From Setomelanomma holmii (lineage: Eukaryota > Ascomycota > Dothideomycetes > Pleosporales > Phaeosphaeriaceae), in assembly GCA_010015745.1 (NCBI GenBank), contig ML978174.1:310001-374000 (forward strand): a stretch of 64,000 bases of DNA, in the 5' to 3' direction. Below, piece after piece: positions 32,366 to 44,246 of the stretch. Made by a program: the position numbers and the translations under genes. The notes beneath the pieces were generated by a model, which saw only the letters and a list, made by a program, of their open reading frames with translations, was not told the origin of the DNA and made no database searches. Each line of letters opens with the position of its first letter. Within the stretch, counting starts at the first letter, position 1.

Positions 32366-32919
32366 ATGACCACCGACAAGTCAGTTCAGTTTTCCGCCCG
32401 CGAGATGGAGGTCCTCGCTTTGGCGTGGCAGTGTATGGAGAGCCAGCCAAAGGTGCGGATGCCCTCAAGCCACCACCCTACCACACTCTCCACACAGCAT
32501 GCTAACACTTCTTCCAGATTGATATGGAGAAGCTTGCCAAGCTGACAGGCTACACGTTCAAGTCTGCAGGCGTCAGCTTTGGCAATATCAAGCGCAAGCT
32601 CAAACTCCTCGGCGAGGGCCTGTCCGCCGACGGTCCCGCTACACCCAAGAACGGTCGCGCGAAGACAGCTACCACTTCCAAGAGTACTGGCAAGAAGCGC
32701 GCCAAGGGCAGTGATGAAGACGAGGTCGAGACACCCAGCAAGCGCCCCAAGAAGTCGACCAGGAAGCGCAACGACGATGACGACGATGATGAGGAGTTCC
32801 TTACGCGGCCCATCAAGAAAGAAGAGGTCAAAGACATCACCAGCGGTGCGAACGATCTTTATGCGCAGCTAAGCGGGGCCACCGGGTATGCGTTCGAGAA
32901 CTTTGCGAATAACCAGTGA
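32366..32919 (+). CDS. Small charged nuclear-type protein, uncharacterised fungal family
   Basis: Exons 32366–32452 and 32518–32919 (intron 32453–32517); 162 aa. The conserved N-terminal ~55 residues are helical (VQFSAREMEVLALAWQCMES, then MEKLAKLTGYTFKSAGVSFG and NIKRKLKLLG), a pattern seen in many short fungal proteins of unknown function. It looks like a small helix-turn-helix-type fold. The middle is Lys/Ser/Thr-rich (RAKTATTSKSTGKKRAKG), then an acidic DDDDDDEE run and a bipartite-like basic stretch (KRPKKSTRKR), suggesting nuclear location. The splice is required because the second exon has no convincing start of its own. Biochemical function unknown. Confidence 0.75.
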
Positions 32920-33570
32920 GCAGTGAGGCTCACGATGGCAGGATGCAAGTGGCTTTGAGCAAGGAGACGCGGAAACGACGGGCGGCAATGACTGTGCGGG
33001 TGCCTGGGCTGGCTGAGGCTTTTCGGCGTGTGATTGGACGCTAATTTGGATCTGGGGCAGGCGTTTGGTGGTTGACTGATTCTTTTTCTTTCTTCTCTTC
33101 TCTTGTTCTTGCTGGCTGGCACATCCCCGCTAGACGAGCGTTGCATATAGCGCGACACAGCCGAAGGATGAGGTGCTGGGATTTGACCTGCTGCCATTTA
33201 GTGGCCTTGCTCTTTTCATCTACCCCTACTCGAGGCACCTTGTTCGGGGGTTCTTGCACGAGAGATCCAGAAGTCGGGCATTGGGGCTTTCTTTAAGGTC
33301 CATCCATGATGAGACATGTACCTCTACTCGATCAAGAGCATCCAAAAAGCACAATACACTTCCATTCGCTTGCATTTTTGTGAGACCAAATGATACGATT
33401 CGCTAAGTGGTATAACATGATTATAACGATGTGCGCGTGAATGCCCGCATCCCATATCCTGGGATATGAATACACCCATAGTATATCCCGTTCCGAACTC
33501 CAAATAAAATCACACGCGCTGCGCTGTTGTACGCTGAAACGAGCCTCTAGACTATGTACCCCACCATATC
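32920..33570. other. Convergent 3' region, no gene recognised
   Basis: Lies between the small nuclear-type protein (plus) and MSH6 (minus). It contains a T/C-rich run near 33080–33110. No supported feature. Confidence 0.4.
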
Positions 33571-36500
33571 TTACAAGGCCGCAATAGCCTCCCTCAGCAC
33601 GTCCAGCGCTCTGTCGCCGACACCCTCAAGCCCTTCGCGGAGCGCCCAAGCGACATCGCTCTGCACACCCAAGGGCACGTAGACGCCTCCGTCTTCCCTG
33701 TTGATCTCCATTCTCTCGCCCAGTCGAGAAGTATGCTCCCACTCTTTAGCAGCCTTCTCCGCGTTCTGAATGACTTTTGCAGGAATACCACACATAGCAG
33801 CACAGTGCATTCCGAAGCTACCCTCTGCAACGCCTTCTTCCAACTTGTACAGAAACGTGATCGACTTGGAAGACTCGTCGACATGAATGCGCATGCGCTT
33901 ATTCTCGACCTCGGGATGGAACTCGAATTCCTTCGCTAGGGAGCGATAGTGGGTTGCGAAGAATCCCACGCAGCCGACACGAGTGGCGATGTCGTGTAGG
34001 ACAGCCTGTGCGACTGCCACGCCGTCATATGATGAAGTGCCGCGACCGAGCTCATCGAGGATGACCAGAGACCTTGGTGTAGCCTCCGAAAGGATCTTCT
34101 GGGTTTCCGAGAGCTCGACGAAAAAAGTGGATTGAGCAGCGAAGATGTTGTCGTTGGCACCGAGGCGGGACATGATGCGGTCAACAGGAGTGAGGGTAGC
34201 GGATGTGCAGGGTAGGTAGCAGCCGACTTGTGCGAGAATGACGGCGATACATGTCATTCGAAGAATTGTGGATTTACCTGCTGCATTCGCGCCAGTGAGC
34301 AGACTAATGTTGGCAGCATCACCACCAAGATGGATGTCGTTGGGGATAAAGTCGTCCACGGTGTTGAGCATACATGGGTGGCGCAGCTCCTCGAACTCGA
34401 TAATAGTACGCTTACTCTCTGAAAATTTTGGACGGCAACCAGGTTCGCCGAGAGAAGCAGAGGCCTTTGCGAGACTGATCAAGCAGTCAAGTTGGGCAAT
34501 GATTTTGACGGCAGCAAGCCAGGTCTTGTAATCCTCGTCGAATCGTTGGCAGAACCGGGAAGCGACCTCACGTACGATCTGACCGTGAGTCTCCTCAGCC
34601 TCCTGCAAGGCGCGTACCAATTTGCGGAGCTCAGGTGTATAGTAGCGCGATACCTTTGCGGTGGCCGACATTTGGTCCCAGCTATTGGGAACCTTGACCT
34701 TCTTGGGGATTTCAAGTTGATAGATTTCCTTGCCGATGTCGCGGAACAGAATTGTGTTGTTGCCAAGCTCCTTCCGCGCCTTCTTCAGTACCTGGTCAAG
34801 ATTGGCCTTGCACTCGTCAATTTCTTGCTGGCTATTGTCGAAGTCTTCTTCGACTCCAGGTTCAGGTACTAGGATACCTTCCTTCCTGGCAAGCTCGCGA
34901 TCAAAGGCCGACTTCCATGGCGCCAGAGCAGATGTAAGGTCTGGCATAGACGAGATGAGTTGTCCAATAACTCCTTCTCCATTGCCAAATTGTTTCAGAA
35001 GGCCGACAGTATACTCGATCTGCTCAAACCCTTCGAGCACCTTGAGGAAGGCTGGCGCCTTGCACCTATTGGCATGCACACGAGAGATCAGGCGTTCGAG
35101 ATCTGGAAGTTTGCTGAGCGAGGAACTGAAGTTGTCCGTGATAGTCGAATCGGCGTTGAGTGCGTCAACAGCATCCAGCCTTGCGTTGATCTTTTCCGCG
35201 TCTGCCAGTGGATGGCACACCCACTGCCTCAGCAGTCGCTTACCGAATGGCGTGATGCATCGATTGAGCATGGCAAAAAGAGTGCCCTCGCTACCGCCGT
35301 CGAAGCTATTGGCGAAGATTTCGAGGTTTATCAGGCTCTGTCCGTCAAGGACTAAGCTCGTAGCTTTCCGGATCGGGTCGTACCACTGGAAATTGCCGCA
35401 CGTCACCAGCTCGCGTTCGATTTTCAGCGTGCGGAGATATTGTAGGAGCGCACCGAAGGCGGACATGACTAGCTCCTGCTCTCGTGCCTCTCTGAGCACC
35501 GGAGGCCAAGCCTCAATGTTGTCCTCGGTCGGCGATTCAAAATAATTGTTTGCTTCGATCTCGCGGACGGCAATGTCCGCTGGCCAAAATTCCTTGCTCG
35601 GTTTGAGGTAATTCCAAATGGTGTTTGGTGTGGTGTTGTTCTTGAGGATCCGCATGGCCTTGGCGGAGAGGCAGGACTTCTCCAGGAGCAGCTCACCAGG
35701 CCTCATCTGCGCAATGAGTGTTTCGAACTTGGTCATGTCAATGTCGTCAGTAAACTCGCAGAGCTGAAACTGTGCAGTTGCAGAATCCACGAAAGCCACG
35801 CCAAATGCAGGCAAGTTGTCTCGGTCAATCTCTTTGACAGCCATGCAGTACGTTGACATGTCGCCTTGTAGCATGCCGGTGTCGACGAGCGTACCAGCTG
35901 TCAGTACAGCTGCCAATTCTCTTCGGATAACCTTATCTGCCTTCTTCGACGAGGCTTTCTTGTCATCGCGTTCTCGCATTTCTTTACCAAGAGCCGACTC
36001 CATCTGATCGACCCTGGCGACCTTGTAACCTTTCGCAACGAATTGAGTTGCCCACATGTCAAGTGACGCTTCAGGAACTCCGACCATTCTCATATTGACG
36101 CGGTCTGTCAGCTTGAGGTCAAATAGCTGGTGGCCGACGGTGGCATCCTTCTCGTAAAGCTCGTAGAATTTGCCCTTCTTGAAGAAGACAATGGTGTCCC
36201 AGAACTTGCTCTTGATCTCCCAGTACTGCTTCTCGAAGGGAGAGAAATTGTTCCAAGCCTGTGGCGGGATATAGAGTGTGCGGCAGTCGTAGTCAGGATG
36301 ATCGACCGGGTGCCGATCTGCATCTTCCATGTTTGCTAGCCATGGATACCTCTTTTCAGGCTCTGAGGCCGATGGTCTCTCTTTCTTGCTCGGATCCTTT
36401 GGTTTCGCTTGTGTCGCTGGACGGGCTTCATAAGCAATGGGGTTCTCAGGATCGTACGTCCACTTCTGCGCAGTGGATGTGCCAGTCATCACGACATCCT

Positions 36501-37341
36501 CTTCAGTCTGCTCCTTGAACGGTATCACTGGCGGAGACGACGCTGGCGCCGATTTGATATTGGCTTTGGTCGATGAGGGTCGTTTGCGCTTCTTTGAGAC
36601 AGGCTCGTCGTCCGAATCGTCGGGTGCGATGAAATCGTCAATATCTGGTAGGATATTAGTTGCGAGTACACAGCAGAACGAGAGGCGATTTGTGAGACGG
36701 ACCATCTTCAAGCATGGCCTGCTGAGTGGCAGTGTCCAATCCGAACTCATCATCCGAGTCCTCGTCCAAGCTGATCCTTCTGCGCTTGGTGGCTCTGCCT
36801 CGTGAGTTGTTGGCGATCGGGCCAAGCACATCGTCGTCGTCTTCATCGGATTCTGCATAATTTACACTTTTCCGAGCCTGGATAGATCAAATCAGTGAAT
36901 TGTCAATCATCCCGAAATGCTTCATTGTACCTTGCGGGACGGACTGCTGAGAGCGACGCCTGCAACCTCTGACGAGATACGGTCAGCTTCCGCATCTAAC
37001 GATGAGACAGGTGTAGGCAGACCATTCTCCTTGTTCCTTCCCTGTGAGGTGTCTAGCTCTTGCCTTATCGGGCTGGAAGGCACCGGTGCATCGCTGCTAG
37101 GAATGGGTGTGATGGAGACTGGCGGTTTGGTGAAAGCAGTCTTGGATAGTGTCGAGACAGGTGTCTTCTTGACTGTCGCTGGCGTGGAAGGCGCGGGACT
37201 GGGTGATATGGTTGACTTCTTCTGGAAGAAACCTAGGATGGACTTTTGATTCTTAGCCGATTGTGAGGCGGATGGTGGTGGTTGTTTCTTTTGTGATGCC
37301 CGTGGGGTTGACATCTCATTGCCTTCAACGCCTCGCACCAT
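33571..37341 (-). CDS. MSH6: DNA mismatch repair ATPase MSH6
   Basis: Partner of MSH2 in MutSα, which recognises base mismatches and short loops. Exons 37341–36931, 36877–36703 and 36644–33571; introns 36878–36930 and 36645–36702. The product is 1219 aa (1210 if the next Met at 37314 is used). Near the N-terminus is a PCNA-interacting box, QKSILGFF. The acidic/basic linker ends in SKKRKRPSS. The MutS core includes the mismatch-binding FYELYEKDA (conserved Phe and Glu) with VGVPEASLDMWA after it. The ATPase has Walker A TGANAAGKST, DRIMSRLGANDNIFAAQSTF, Walker B-type LVILDELGRGTSSYDG, and FFATHYRSL. All parts read without a break, and size matches other MSH6 proteins. Confidence 0.98.
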
Positions 37342-38126
37342 ACTTGCGGTGAAAGGAATTCAGTAGAAGTAGAATGGTGAGAGATATGGCTACGACGCGA
37401 ATACCTCAGAGCACTCGCTAAGGATTCCGGGGAAGGTACGCTCGCGAACGCGTCGCGTGTTGGATCACGCTAAAACCATGACTAAGCTAGTGGACTCATC
37501 TCACAACCCACAAGACGACGCATCGATTCTCTTCGCAAATCCAAATACTTCATTGGGCTGTTACAACTGACCTAGAACTTAGATTCGTTCTGTTCAATCC
37601 AATCCATATTCGATGTGCTCGTATTCTACTTGTCGACTCTAGTCTGCATGATAGCTCTTTCCCAAGCAACAGATCACGGTGAGAAGTCCTCGACAGCTTC
37701 CAAGACGGCGCAAAAGGCCGATGCAGCAATACAATGTACGTTTGCCTTGCGCCTCTTATGGCCTTCTTGTGGCGTAGAGCCGAGCATCTTCGAGAAAGCT
37801 GCAATCAAATGCCGCGGCAGTACCCTTTGAAACAAGACGGGTACGCAAATGCCGCAACACTGCGATTATATCATCACCCAATGACTGTCCGTCTAAGATG
37901 AATAGCCGGTGGTAGTCCGAACATTCGGTACTTTCGCCGTCTTCCAGAGCAGAGGCCGATGCCCCACTACCAACAATCGGAAAGTCGGAAAGCAGTCGGG
38001 ATGGGAGGGGCTCCTCAAGTAAATACGTCTCGCTCGCAATTGAACCGGCCTCTGAACTGCTGAACTTTCCTCGGTTTCTCTCGATTCAACACCTCTCAAA
38101 TACCCTTCATTGTCATTAATCTCATC
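37342..38126. other. Divergent intergenic region between MSH6 and class II aldolase
   Basis: About 0.8 kb with short unsupported frames only. It presumably holds both promoters. Confidence 0.4.
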
Positions 38127-39023
38127 ATGGCTCCCGATCTCTCACAAAACAAAGCCGTCAAGCTTGTCAAGCATGCTGCGGCGAACAACTACGCAGTGTG
38201 CGCGACATGCTGCTACAATGTCGAAGGCATCCTCGCATCAGTGCGCGCCGCCGAAGCAAAACGCGCCCCGTTGATCATCCAGCTCTTTCCCTGGGCGATT
38301 GAGTTTGCTGGCGGAATCCTCATTCACGCTGCTCGAGAAGCGGCCGACGATGCTACAGTACCGGTCGCATTACATATGGACCATGCGCAAACACCCGAGA
38401 TTGTCAAGAAAGCTGCAGGCTACGAGAATGGTCTGGACGGAATCATGGTCGACATGAGCCACTACGACGATAATCTGGAGAGGACAAGGGAACTAGTAAA
38501 ATACTGCAACGAGCGAGGCATTGTCACTGAGGCAGAGCCAGGGCGAATAGACGGAGGAGAGGATGGTGTCGCAGATATTGCAGGACTGGAGGCAATCTTA
38601 ACAACACCGGAACAAGCCGAAGACTTCGTCGCTACGGGCATCAATTGGCTGGCCCCAGCATTTGGCAATGTGCACGGCAAATACGGACCGCAGGGACCAC
38701 AGCTGGACTACGAACGGTTGAAGCGGATACACAAGAAGGTTGGCGATCGCGTAAACCTAGTCCTGCATGGAGCCGGTGCAGAGTGGTTCCAGGAGAAGCT
38801 ACTTCGGGAGTGCATCGAATGCGGTATCGCAAAGGTCAACATCAACGACGCGTTCAACAACAGCTACATGAATGTGATGAAGGAGGAGGCTGGGAAGACA
38901 CCGATTACTGGCTTGCTGGTAAATGTGACGAATGCAATGCAAAAGGATATTGAGCAGTACATTGAATGGATGGGCTCTGCAGGCATGGCGGACAAGATAG
39001 ACAAACGAGGCTTTCAAATATAA
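38127..39023 (+). CDS. Class II (zinc-dependent) aldolase, fructose/tagatose-bisphosphate type
   Basis: 298 aa, single exon. Fold and metal motifs are those of class II aldolases: FAGGILIHAAREAAD, ALHMDHAQTPE (zinc His), GIMVDMSHYDDNLERTREL, VTEAEPGRIDGGEDG (Glu site), INWLAPAFGNVHGKYGPQG (His) and VLHGAGA (His), followed by GIAKVNINDAFNNSYMNV. The size and the short EAEPGRI region are closer to KbaY/GatY-like and fungal Fba2-like enzymes than to the ~360-aa glycolytic FBA1. Its substrate is therefore uncertain; a second, peripheral aldolase for ketose bisphosphates is the likeliest role. The start ATG sits in a good context (ATCATGG). Confidence 0.88.
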   Translation: MAPDLSQNKAVKLVKHAAANNYAVCATCCYNVEGILASVRAAEAKRAPLIIQLFPWAIEFAGGILIHAAREAADDATVPVALHMDHAQTPEIVKKAAGYENGLDGIMVDMSHYDDNLERTRELVKYCNERGIVTEAEPGRIDGGEDGVADIAGLEAILTTPEQAEDFVATGINWLAPAFGNVHGKYGPQGPQLDYERLKRIHKKVGDRVNLVLHGAGAEWFQEKLLRECIECGIAKVNINDAFNNSYMNVMKEEAGKTPITGLLVNVTNAMQKDIEQYIEWMGSAGMADKIDKRGFQI

Positions 39024-39765
39024 GAAATCAGGTTAACCTCTCTACCTAAAGCTTTAATTTGTATGCAACCTCATCTCCATCTCTCTCTTAGCAACACCCA
39101 TACGACAAGATTCTTGAGAAGGGCTGCAAGAAGTCGGTCTCAAATGTCATTCAAGCCTCCCTCCACAGCCAATCCGGGGTCGGCATGCTCTGCGGCTGTG
39201 CTCCGACCACCCTTCAAACGGTCGCCAGCTCACATCTCCACTTTGCTGCCTACACTTCCAGCAACACTACCCAGCATCATCTCTAAGCGATGACGTCTCG
39301 TTCGCAGGAAGAACGATCTGTAGCCCTTCAGCCGCACGCAAGACAGACCTCACGCGCTGACCGCCCTTTGCTGTCCCCGCGTGCTGCGCCACAAAGGATG
39401 AAACTCACTTTAGACAACTCTGAACGATTTGTAGCTAGTTGCTAGATGTTGCTTACGCCCATTGACTGAACTGATGCATTAGCTCGGCGGCTCATCCCTT
39501 CCTAGCGCTTTTACCTGTGTTGGAGGGCGCACCTGCCCGTTTGTAGGTTTCTGCCTGCTTCACAGTCGAGCTGCAGACGAACAATACATAAACAGTGCAC
39601 TTGCTCTTAGCCGGCTTACCATCATCAAGTATTCTATCGCTCTACACAACATAACCTACTTGCCAAAGGCTCCGGCTTCGTCTTCGGGGTCATCTTCTGG
39701 CACCGCAATCTGCTATCAGCAATGTCATCTGAAACGCTCGTTGTGACTTCTCTGTCTCCAAGATA
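39024..39765. other. Intergenic, no gene recognised
   Basis: Tail of the aldolase gene and upstream of the AAA+ locus, with short unsupported frames only. Confidence 0.4.
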
Positions 39766-41731
39766 ATGGCGCCACGCCCAGAGAAGGATACCGTTGAGCC
39801 AGAGGCTAAGTCAGCAAACGGCGAGAAGACGCAGTCTAAATCCAACGTAAAAGGCGGAAAGAACAAAGGCAAGGTCAAAACCGACATCCAGCACAAGGAG
39901 CGGATACAGAGACTGGATCAGCTATACAGCAAGAAGAAACGGCAAACTTACTTTGTACCGACACCGAAGTCGAACGTTGAACATGAGAAGCAAGGTCATG
40001 CCTCTCATGTTGTGCTAAAAGTGCGACGAATCATATGCGACAAGGGCTACCCATCGGGGACTGAGATTGACATCAAATCTGAGTTGCTCAAAGACGCTCT
40101 CGCAGAGATCTTCGATGGCATCGAGGGGCTGCAGCTCAATGAGTCTCCTCACGTCATCAGCCCCGAGCTTCTTTTCCATGCCCAGCAAGGGCTCGCTGGC
40201 CGGGTCAAGGTCGAAGAGGCCAAGCCGACACCGAACAAGATACTAGTAGATGAGCTCGGAGTTGCCTTACAGTATATTGCCGAAGACTATGCCTCTACTC
40301 AGGCTTCGTTGAAACCACTGCTCGAGCACGAAGAAATCACATTCGACCTTCTGTGGGCTCTATTTCCTCCGAACACCAGTCTACACGAAGAGCAACCTTC
40401 TCCGAGAGCCACAGATCCTGAAGTTACAAAAGGGAGAATTTGGACAGCTTCCAATTGGTGCGAGGTACTTCGCGCTCACTTTGCAATACCTACACCACGA
40501 CGGCGAGAAGCTCGGTTGGGCGCCCCAGACAATCCAGATCAGCCAATTCGATGGCGCAAAGAAAGTCCACAATCTCCTTGTTGTGCCATTCGATCATCTT
40601 CCAGAGAAAGAGACGGTACGCGCTGAGCTTATGCAGCGCGGCAAGCGATATCTAGAACTTCTCAACGCCCCTCGTGGAACATACCAAGAATACGTTGGTG
40701 CTGCCATCGCAGAGAATCAAGATGTCATCGTCAACGATCAGTACAAGAAGGTCATCTTCCATGTATCTGGCCGCATCATGCTTGACTCCAAGATCTTTCT
40801 CCAGCAGAACGAATACACCGATCTCCTGAAACCCGGCGTAGAGAATGAAGTTGAGGCATCGAATCTGTCGGAGAAAAACCTGATGTACTGTAACTATTGC
40901 ATTGGTGGTTTTGGTTTTCGCCAGAAGAAATGGTGTCTTTTCACGATCAGCCATCTTGAGCCAGTCCTCTAGAACACTGACGCCTTTTCCAAGTTGGTCA
41001 TGGACACAAGAAAGCGCAACCTCATTCACTCCCTCGTCAAGTCTCATCGCAACAGTGCTGAGACGTTCGACGATGTAGTTAGCGGCAAAGGCAAAGGCCT
41101 CGTCGGCCTTCTGAGCGGCAATCCAGGTGTCGGCAAGACTCTGACTGCTGAAGTCATCGCCGAAGTCACTAAGCGACCATTGTACATGCTGTCGGCGGGC
41201 GAGCTCGGAACGCAGGTCTATGATGTGGAGAAGAAGCTGGACATGGTTCTCGAGGTGACCAAGCAATGGGGCTGCGTTCTGCTCATCGATGAAGCAGACG
41301 TCTTCTTGCAAGAGCGTGACGGGCTCGATCTGGAGCGCAATTCCATGGTTAGCGTGTTCCTTCGACGACTCGAGTACTTCCAGGGCGTTCTCATCATGAC
41401 CACAAACCGAAACCGCACAATCGACCAAGCATTCAACAGCCGTATACACTTTAAGCTGCACTACGCAGACCTGTCGCCAGACTCGCGCTCCACGATCTGG
41501 AAGAATTGCATTGCAAACATCCCTGCGGAGCTGCCAAAGGTCGAGCTCAAGGACGATGAGTGGAAACAGTTGGCTAGCCTAAAGCTCAATGGTCGGCAGA
41601 TCAAGAACGTGTTTGCCTGTGCGGTCTCCATAGCGATGGAAGAGAAGACACCGTTGACTCTGGAGGGCATTCAGGTCATCCTGGATATGGTCGTTGATGA
41701 GGAGGATCTGGAAGGAGGAGTCGTAGTATGA
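39766..41731 (+). pseudogene. AAA+ ATPase of fungal DUF7025-type family, with frameshift and stop
   Basis: From ATG 39766 the frame runs through a basic N-terminus and a helical domain (VALQYIAEDYASTQASLKPL, then EITFDLLWALFPPNT). Just after FPPNT (~40379) the family pattern continues one frame over: PVYTKSN, then EPQILKLQKGEF, RYFALTLQYLHHDGEKLGWA and KVHNLLVVPFDHLP. The shift equals one missing base near a CC pair. In this new frame a TAG at 40970–40972 follows HLEPVL, and coding resumes directly as NTDAFSKLVMDTRKRNLIHS. The AAA+ module is then complete: Walker A GNPGVGKT, Walker B CVLLIDEADVFL, sensor MTTNRN and the C-terminal lid, ending at 41731. The TAG sits where relatives have Trp (TGG), a G-to-A change. 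Two lesions suggest a pseudogene; a truncated C-terminal ATPase from Met ~40994 is possible. Confidence 0.75.
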
Positions 41732-42040
41732 TGGAGATGAAATGCAGGGGAATGGTGCAGAGACGCATTAAGAGCATCCAACTTGCGGCCCAATTGTCGC
41801 TCCTACAGTTACACCGCTGCCTCTCGTATCTCGCATCTCAGGTGTAAGCGAAGTAAGGCTTGCGAGAATTTCCTCTTGAGTCTATTCTTCCTGCAGACAG
41901 ATTACTGATCACAATGCACGGAACGCTGTGTGGTTCAGGAACGGCAGGTTTACGCGACACTACTCTAGCAGAAAGACTAGCAGGATACTAGACATCAACA
42001 AAAACAATCATGATATAAATCCAATTCAATCCCTCACACA
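41732..42040. other. Short intergenic spacer
   Basis: 309 nt between the AAA+ locus and the MAPEG gene, both on the plus strand. Nothing recognised. Confidence 0.4.
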
Positions 42041-42675
42041 ATGCATGCCTCCAGCTTCTTCGCGTCTGTCCTCTCCTCCCTAGACAATCCAACCATGTCA
42101 CCAAACTACTCCCTATACTCGATCCCCATCTTCTGGTTCATCTCGCTCTATCCCCACGCTTACGCTGTACGCTCCATACTCTATTCACATACAGCGCCTA
42201 GACTTACTTCTTACAGGCCAGCCTAATTAAAAAATCCAACAACAACAAATGGAACAACCACAACCCGCGCAGCATCGACACCAACACCTCGTACCAAAAA
42301 GCCGTCCCGGCAACATGCTACGCACGATTCGAGCGCGCCGAGGCCGCGCACAAGAATGGCATGGAGAATGCGCCGTTTTTTGTGGGGGCGGTTGTGGTTG
42401 GGAATACGGTGGGTTTGGATGCATGTAAGTGTTTCTCTCCATTGAGAGGCGACTTTATCTGTTTATTCGTGTGATAAGAGGTGCTAACAGCGATGCTAGG
42501 GACTATGAACGTGGTTATGGGAATGTATCTGGTGCTGAGGATGGTGTATACGGTGTTGTATATCAATACGACAACGCAGAAGACGTCGTATTTGAGGAGT
42601 TTGACGTGGTTTGCGGGTGTGGTGCTGTTGATGGGGGTGTACGTCAGGGCTGGAAGTGTTTTAGCGAGGGTGTAG
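42041..42675 (+). CDS. MAPEG-family membrane protein
   Basis: Membrane-associated proteins in eicosanoid and glutathione metabolism; in fungi the substrates are mostly unknown. Exons 42041–42166, 42217–42424 and 42500–42675 (introns 50 and 75 nt); 169 aa. Four hydrophobic segments are visible: YSIPIFWFISLYPHAYA, ENAPFFVGAVVVGN, TMNVVMGMYLVLRMVYTVLY and SLTWFAGVVLLMGVYVRAGS. The family motif is present as RFERAEAAHKNGMENAPFF. Splicing is needed to link the helices; the last junction forms a Trp codon (DAWTMNV). An alternative start at 42095 (MSPNYSLYSIP) would give 151 aa, which is closer to the usual MAPEG length. Confidence 0.85.
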
Positions 42676-42828
42676 CCGTTCAAGAGTCTCACATATAAGC
42701 TATGCAGAATGTACTCGAGAACTCAATTGGGGGGATCTCTACACCGATAGGATGCCAATCGTGATCGATGCTGCGGCCGTAGACGTCTTGGACTAATCAT
42801 GCTCTGGGCTTAGATGATCCTAGCTAAA

Positions 42829-43374
42829 TCATGATGTCTTACTGGTGAAGGGTATTTCATGCGATTCGATCGATAGCGGAGGGACAAGCTGTCGACTTTG
42901 ATCGAGGTCATGCAGTGAAATTATGCTATACTTGTCCCATTGTGCGGTTACTGTACCTGGACGCTCGTACAATCCATTCGTAGTCAGAGTGTCGGCGTTA
43001 TGGGGGAAGATTGACGTTTCACTGCCGTTGAACAGGTTCCACGACAAGGACTGTACGGTTACAGCCTCTTCTGACTTCGATTGATCCGGAGCAAGATTGT
43101 CAAGGTCCCAGCGTTCACGAAGGCGTTCACCAATGAAAATATCCTCCGGTTTGGCGAATGGTTCCCTGGATTTGGTCCCGTGGCCGCAGATGATGACAAC
43201 TCTATCACCCGTTGGATCATTAACCATGGCCTGTATGTCAAGATTCAGTACTCCGAGGAGTTCACCATGACCACAATTCTCGGCGGCACCACTCCGCTCA
43301 AGTTCCCAAACCAGTGCGTACGCCGGAGCCGCACCACGTTCTGACAGAACCCGATGGCGATCCTCATCGATCAT
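42829..43374 (-). CDS. Hypothetical protein, weakly supported
   Basis: An ATG-started frame of 181 codons with no family I recognise, no signal peptide and no clear splice partner. Composition is ordinary (for example VVIICGHGTKSREPF and RERWDLDNLAPDQ). The opposite strand also has open frames here, so either or neither may be coding. Listed only because of its length in a gap of more than 1 kb. Confidence 0.25.
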   Translation of the reverse strand: MIDEDRHRVLSERGAAPAYALVWELERSGAAENCGHGELLGVLNLDIQAMVNDPTGDRVVIICGHGTKSREPFAKPEDIFIGERLRERWDLDNLAPDQSKSEEAVTVQSLSWNLFNGSETSIFPHNADTLTTNGLYERPGTVTAQWDKYSIISLHDLDQSRQLVPPLSIESHEIPFTSKTS

Positions 43375-44246
43375 ACAGTCTGGAAGAGTTGGCCATTGAC
43401 ATTGTGGACCACATATTACCCATGGCTGTACAATGCAGCACTATTCTGGGACGGCCTCTCTGTCTGCACACTGTTGCAGACTGACATGTACGCGCAGTCC
43501 ACATATCGTCAGGCCATGGTCTCTAGTCTTGTCATGTTTATCTAGCCATATCTCTCCTCGCCTATTGGCACTCGCTGCTAAAAGTCTACGCGGCCTTCAC
43601 GTTCTGAGACCTCGCTTGGTCTGGACGCAAACTGCCTAAGCAGAAGGAGGCTTGAGAGCAACGTCCTGGTCATTATGCAAATTGTGATCATGAACTCTTC
43701 TCATTGGTGTTTGGTAGGATGTCGGCAGCATTCAGTCAGCAGGACTACATGTGCTCGCTTAGTATACTCTGGCTTTGTAGTCTGACGAGTTCTTACCTAG
43801 CCGACACCACTGATTTCTTTGTTTCCATTTTCCTGCGTTGTTTCCTCGCGTTGTTTCCCATAAAGATTGTGTTGATATATCGTGCAACTGAAGATTTTGC
43901 TCGTCGATAATTTCGTGCAATAGATGCGACAACAAACTTCGGGATGGAACCGGTATGGGAAATCGTGGGAATTAATATAGAAAGTGCCGACATAAGATCC
44001 GAAAGGTCACTACCCCGGATTTCCGCTTTAACCATAGATGCCCAGCTTTATGCCCCGCTCGCTAGCGACTATTCAGCCCTGCATCCCCGTCTGCAAAGCC
44101 CACGGCAGCAAACCTCGGTGGTTGCGAAATGAGACGTATGTAGATCTGGAGTGATCTAAGGTGCCTATAAGTTGTCGGTGGTCAGCAGGCAGAAGAGCAT
44201 CGCTCTTCTCAATACATGTAAAGTCTCTTGTTCAACCAAATCCAAA
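43375..44246. other. Intergenic, with TATA-like element
   Basis: A TATAAG element at about 44166–44171 lies ~80 nt upstream of the secreted hydrolase ATG. No other feature was supported. Confidence 0.4.

Noticed and set aside
34730..35545. 271-codon plus-strand frame
   Set aside because: Antisense to the conserved MutS core of MSH6.
43081..43545. Plus-strand frames suggesting a short membrane or amidase-like protein
   Set aside because: No domain, poor start context, and an equally long frame on the other strand; coding status cannot be decided.
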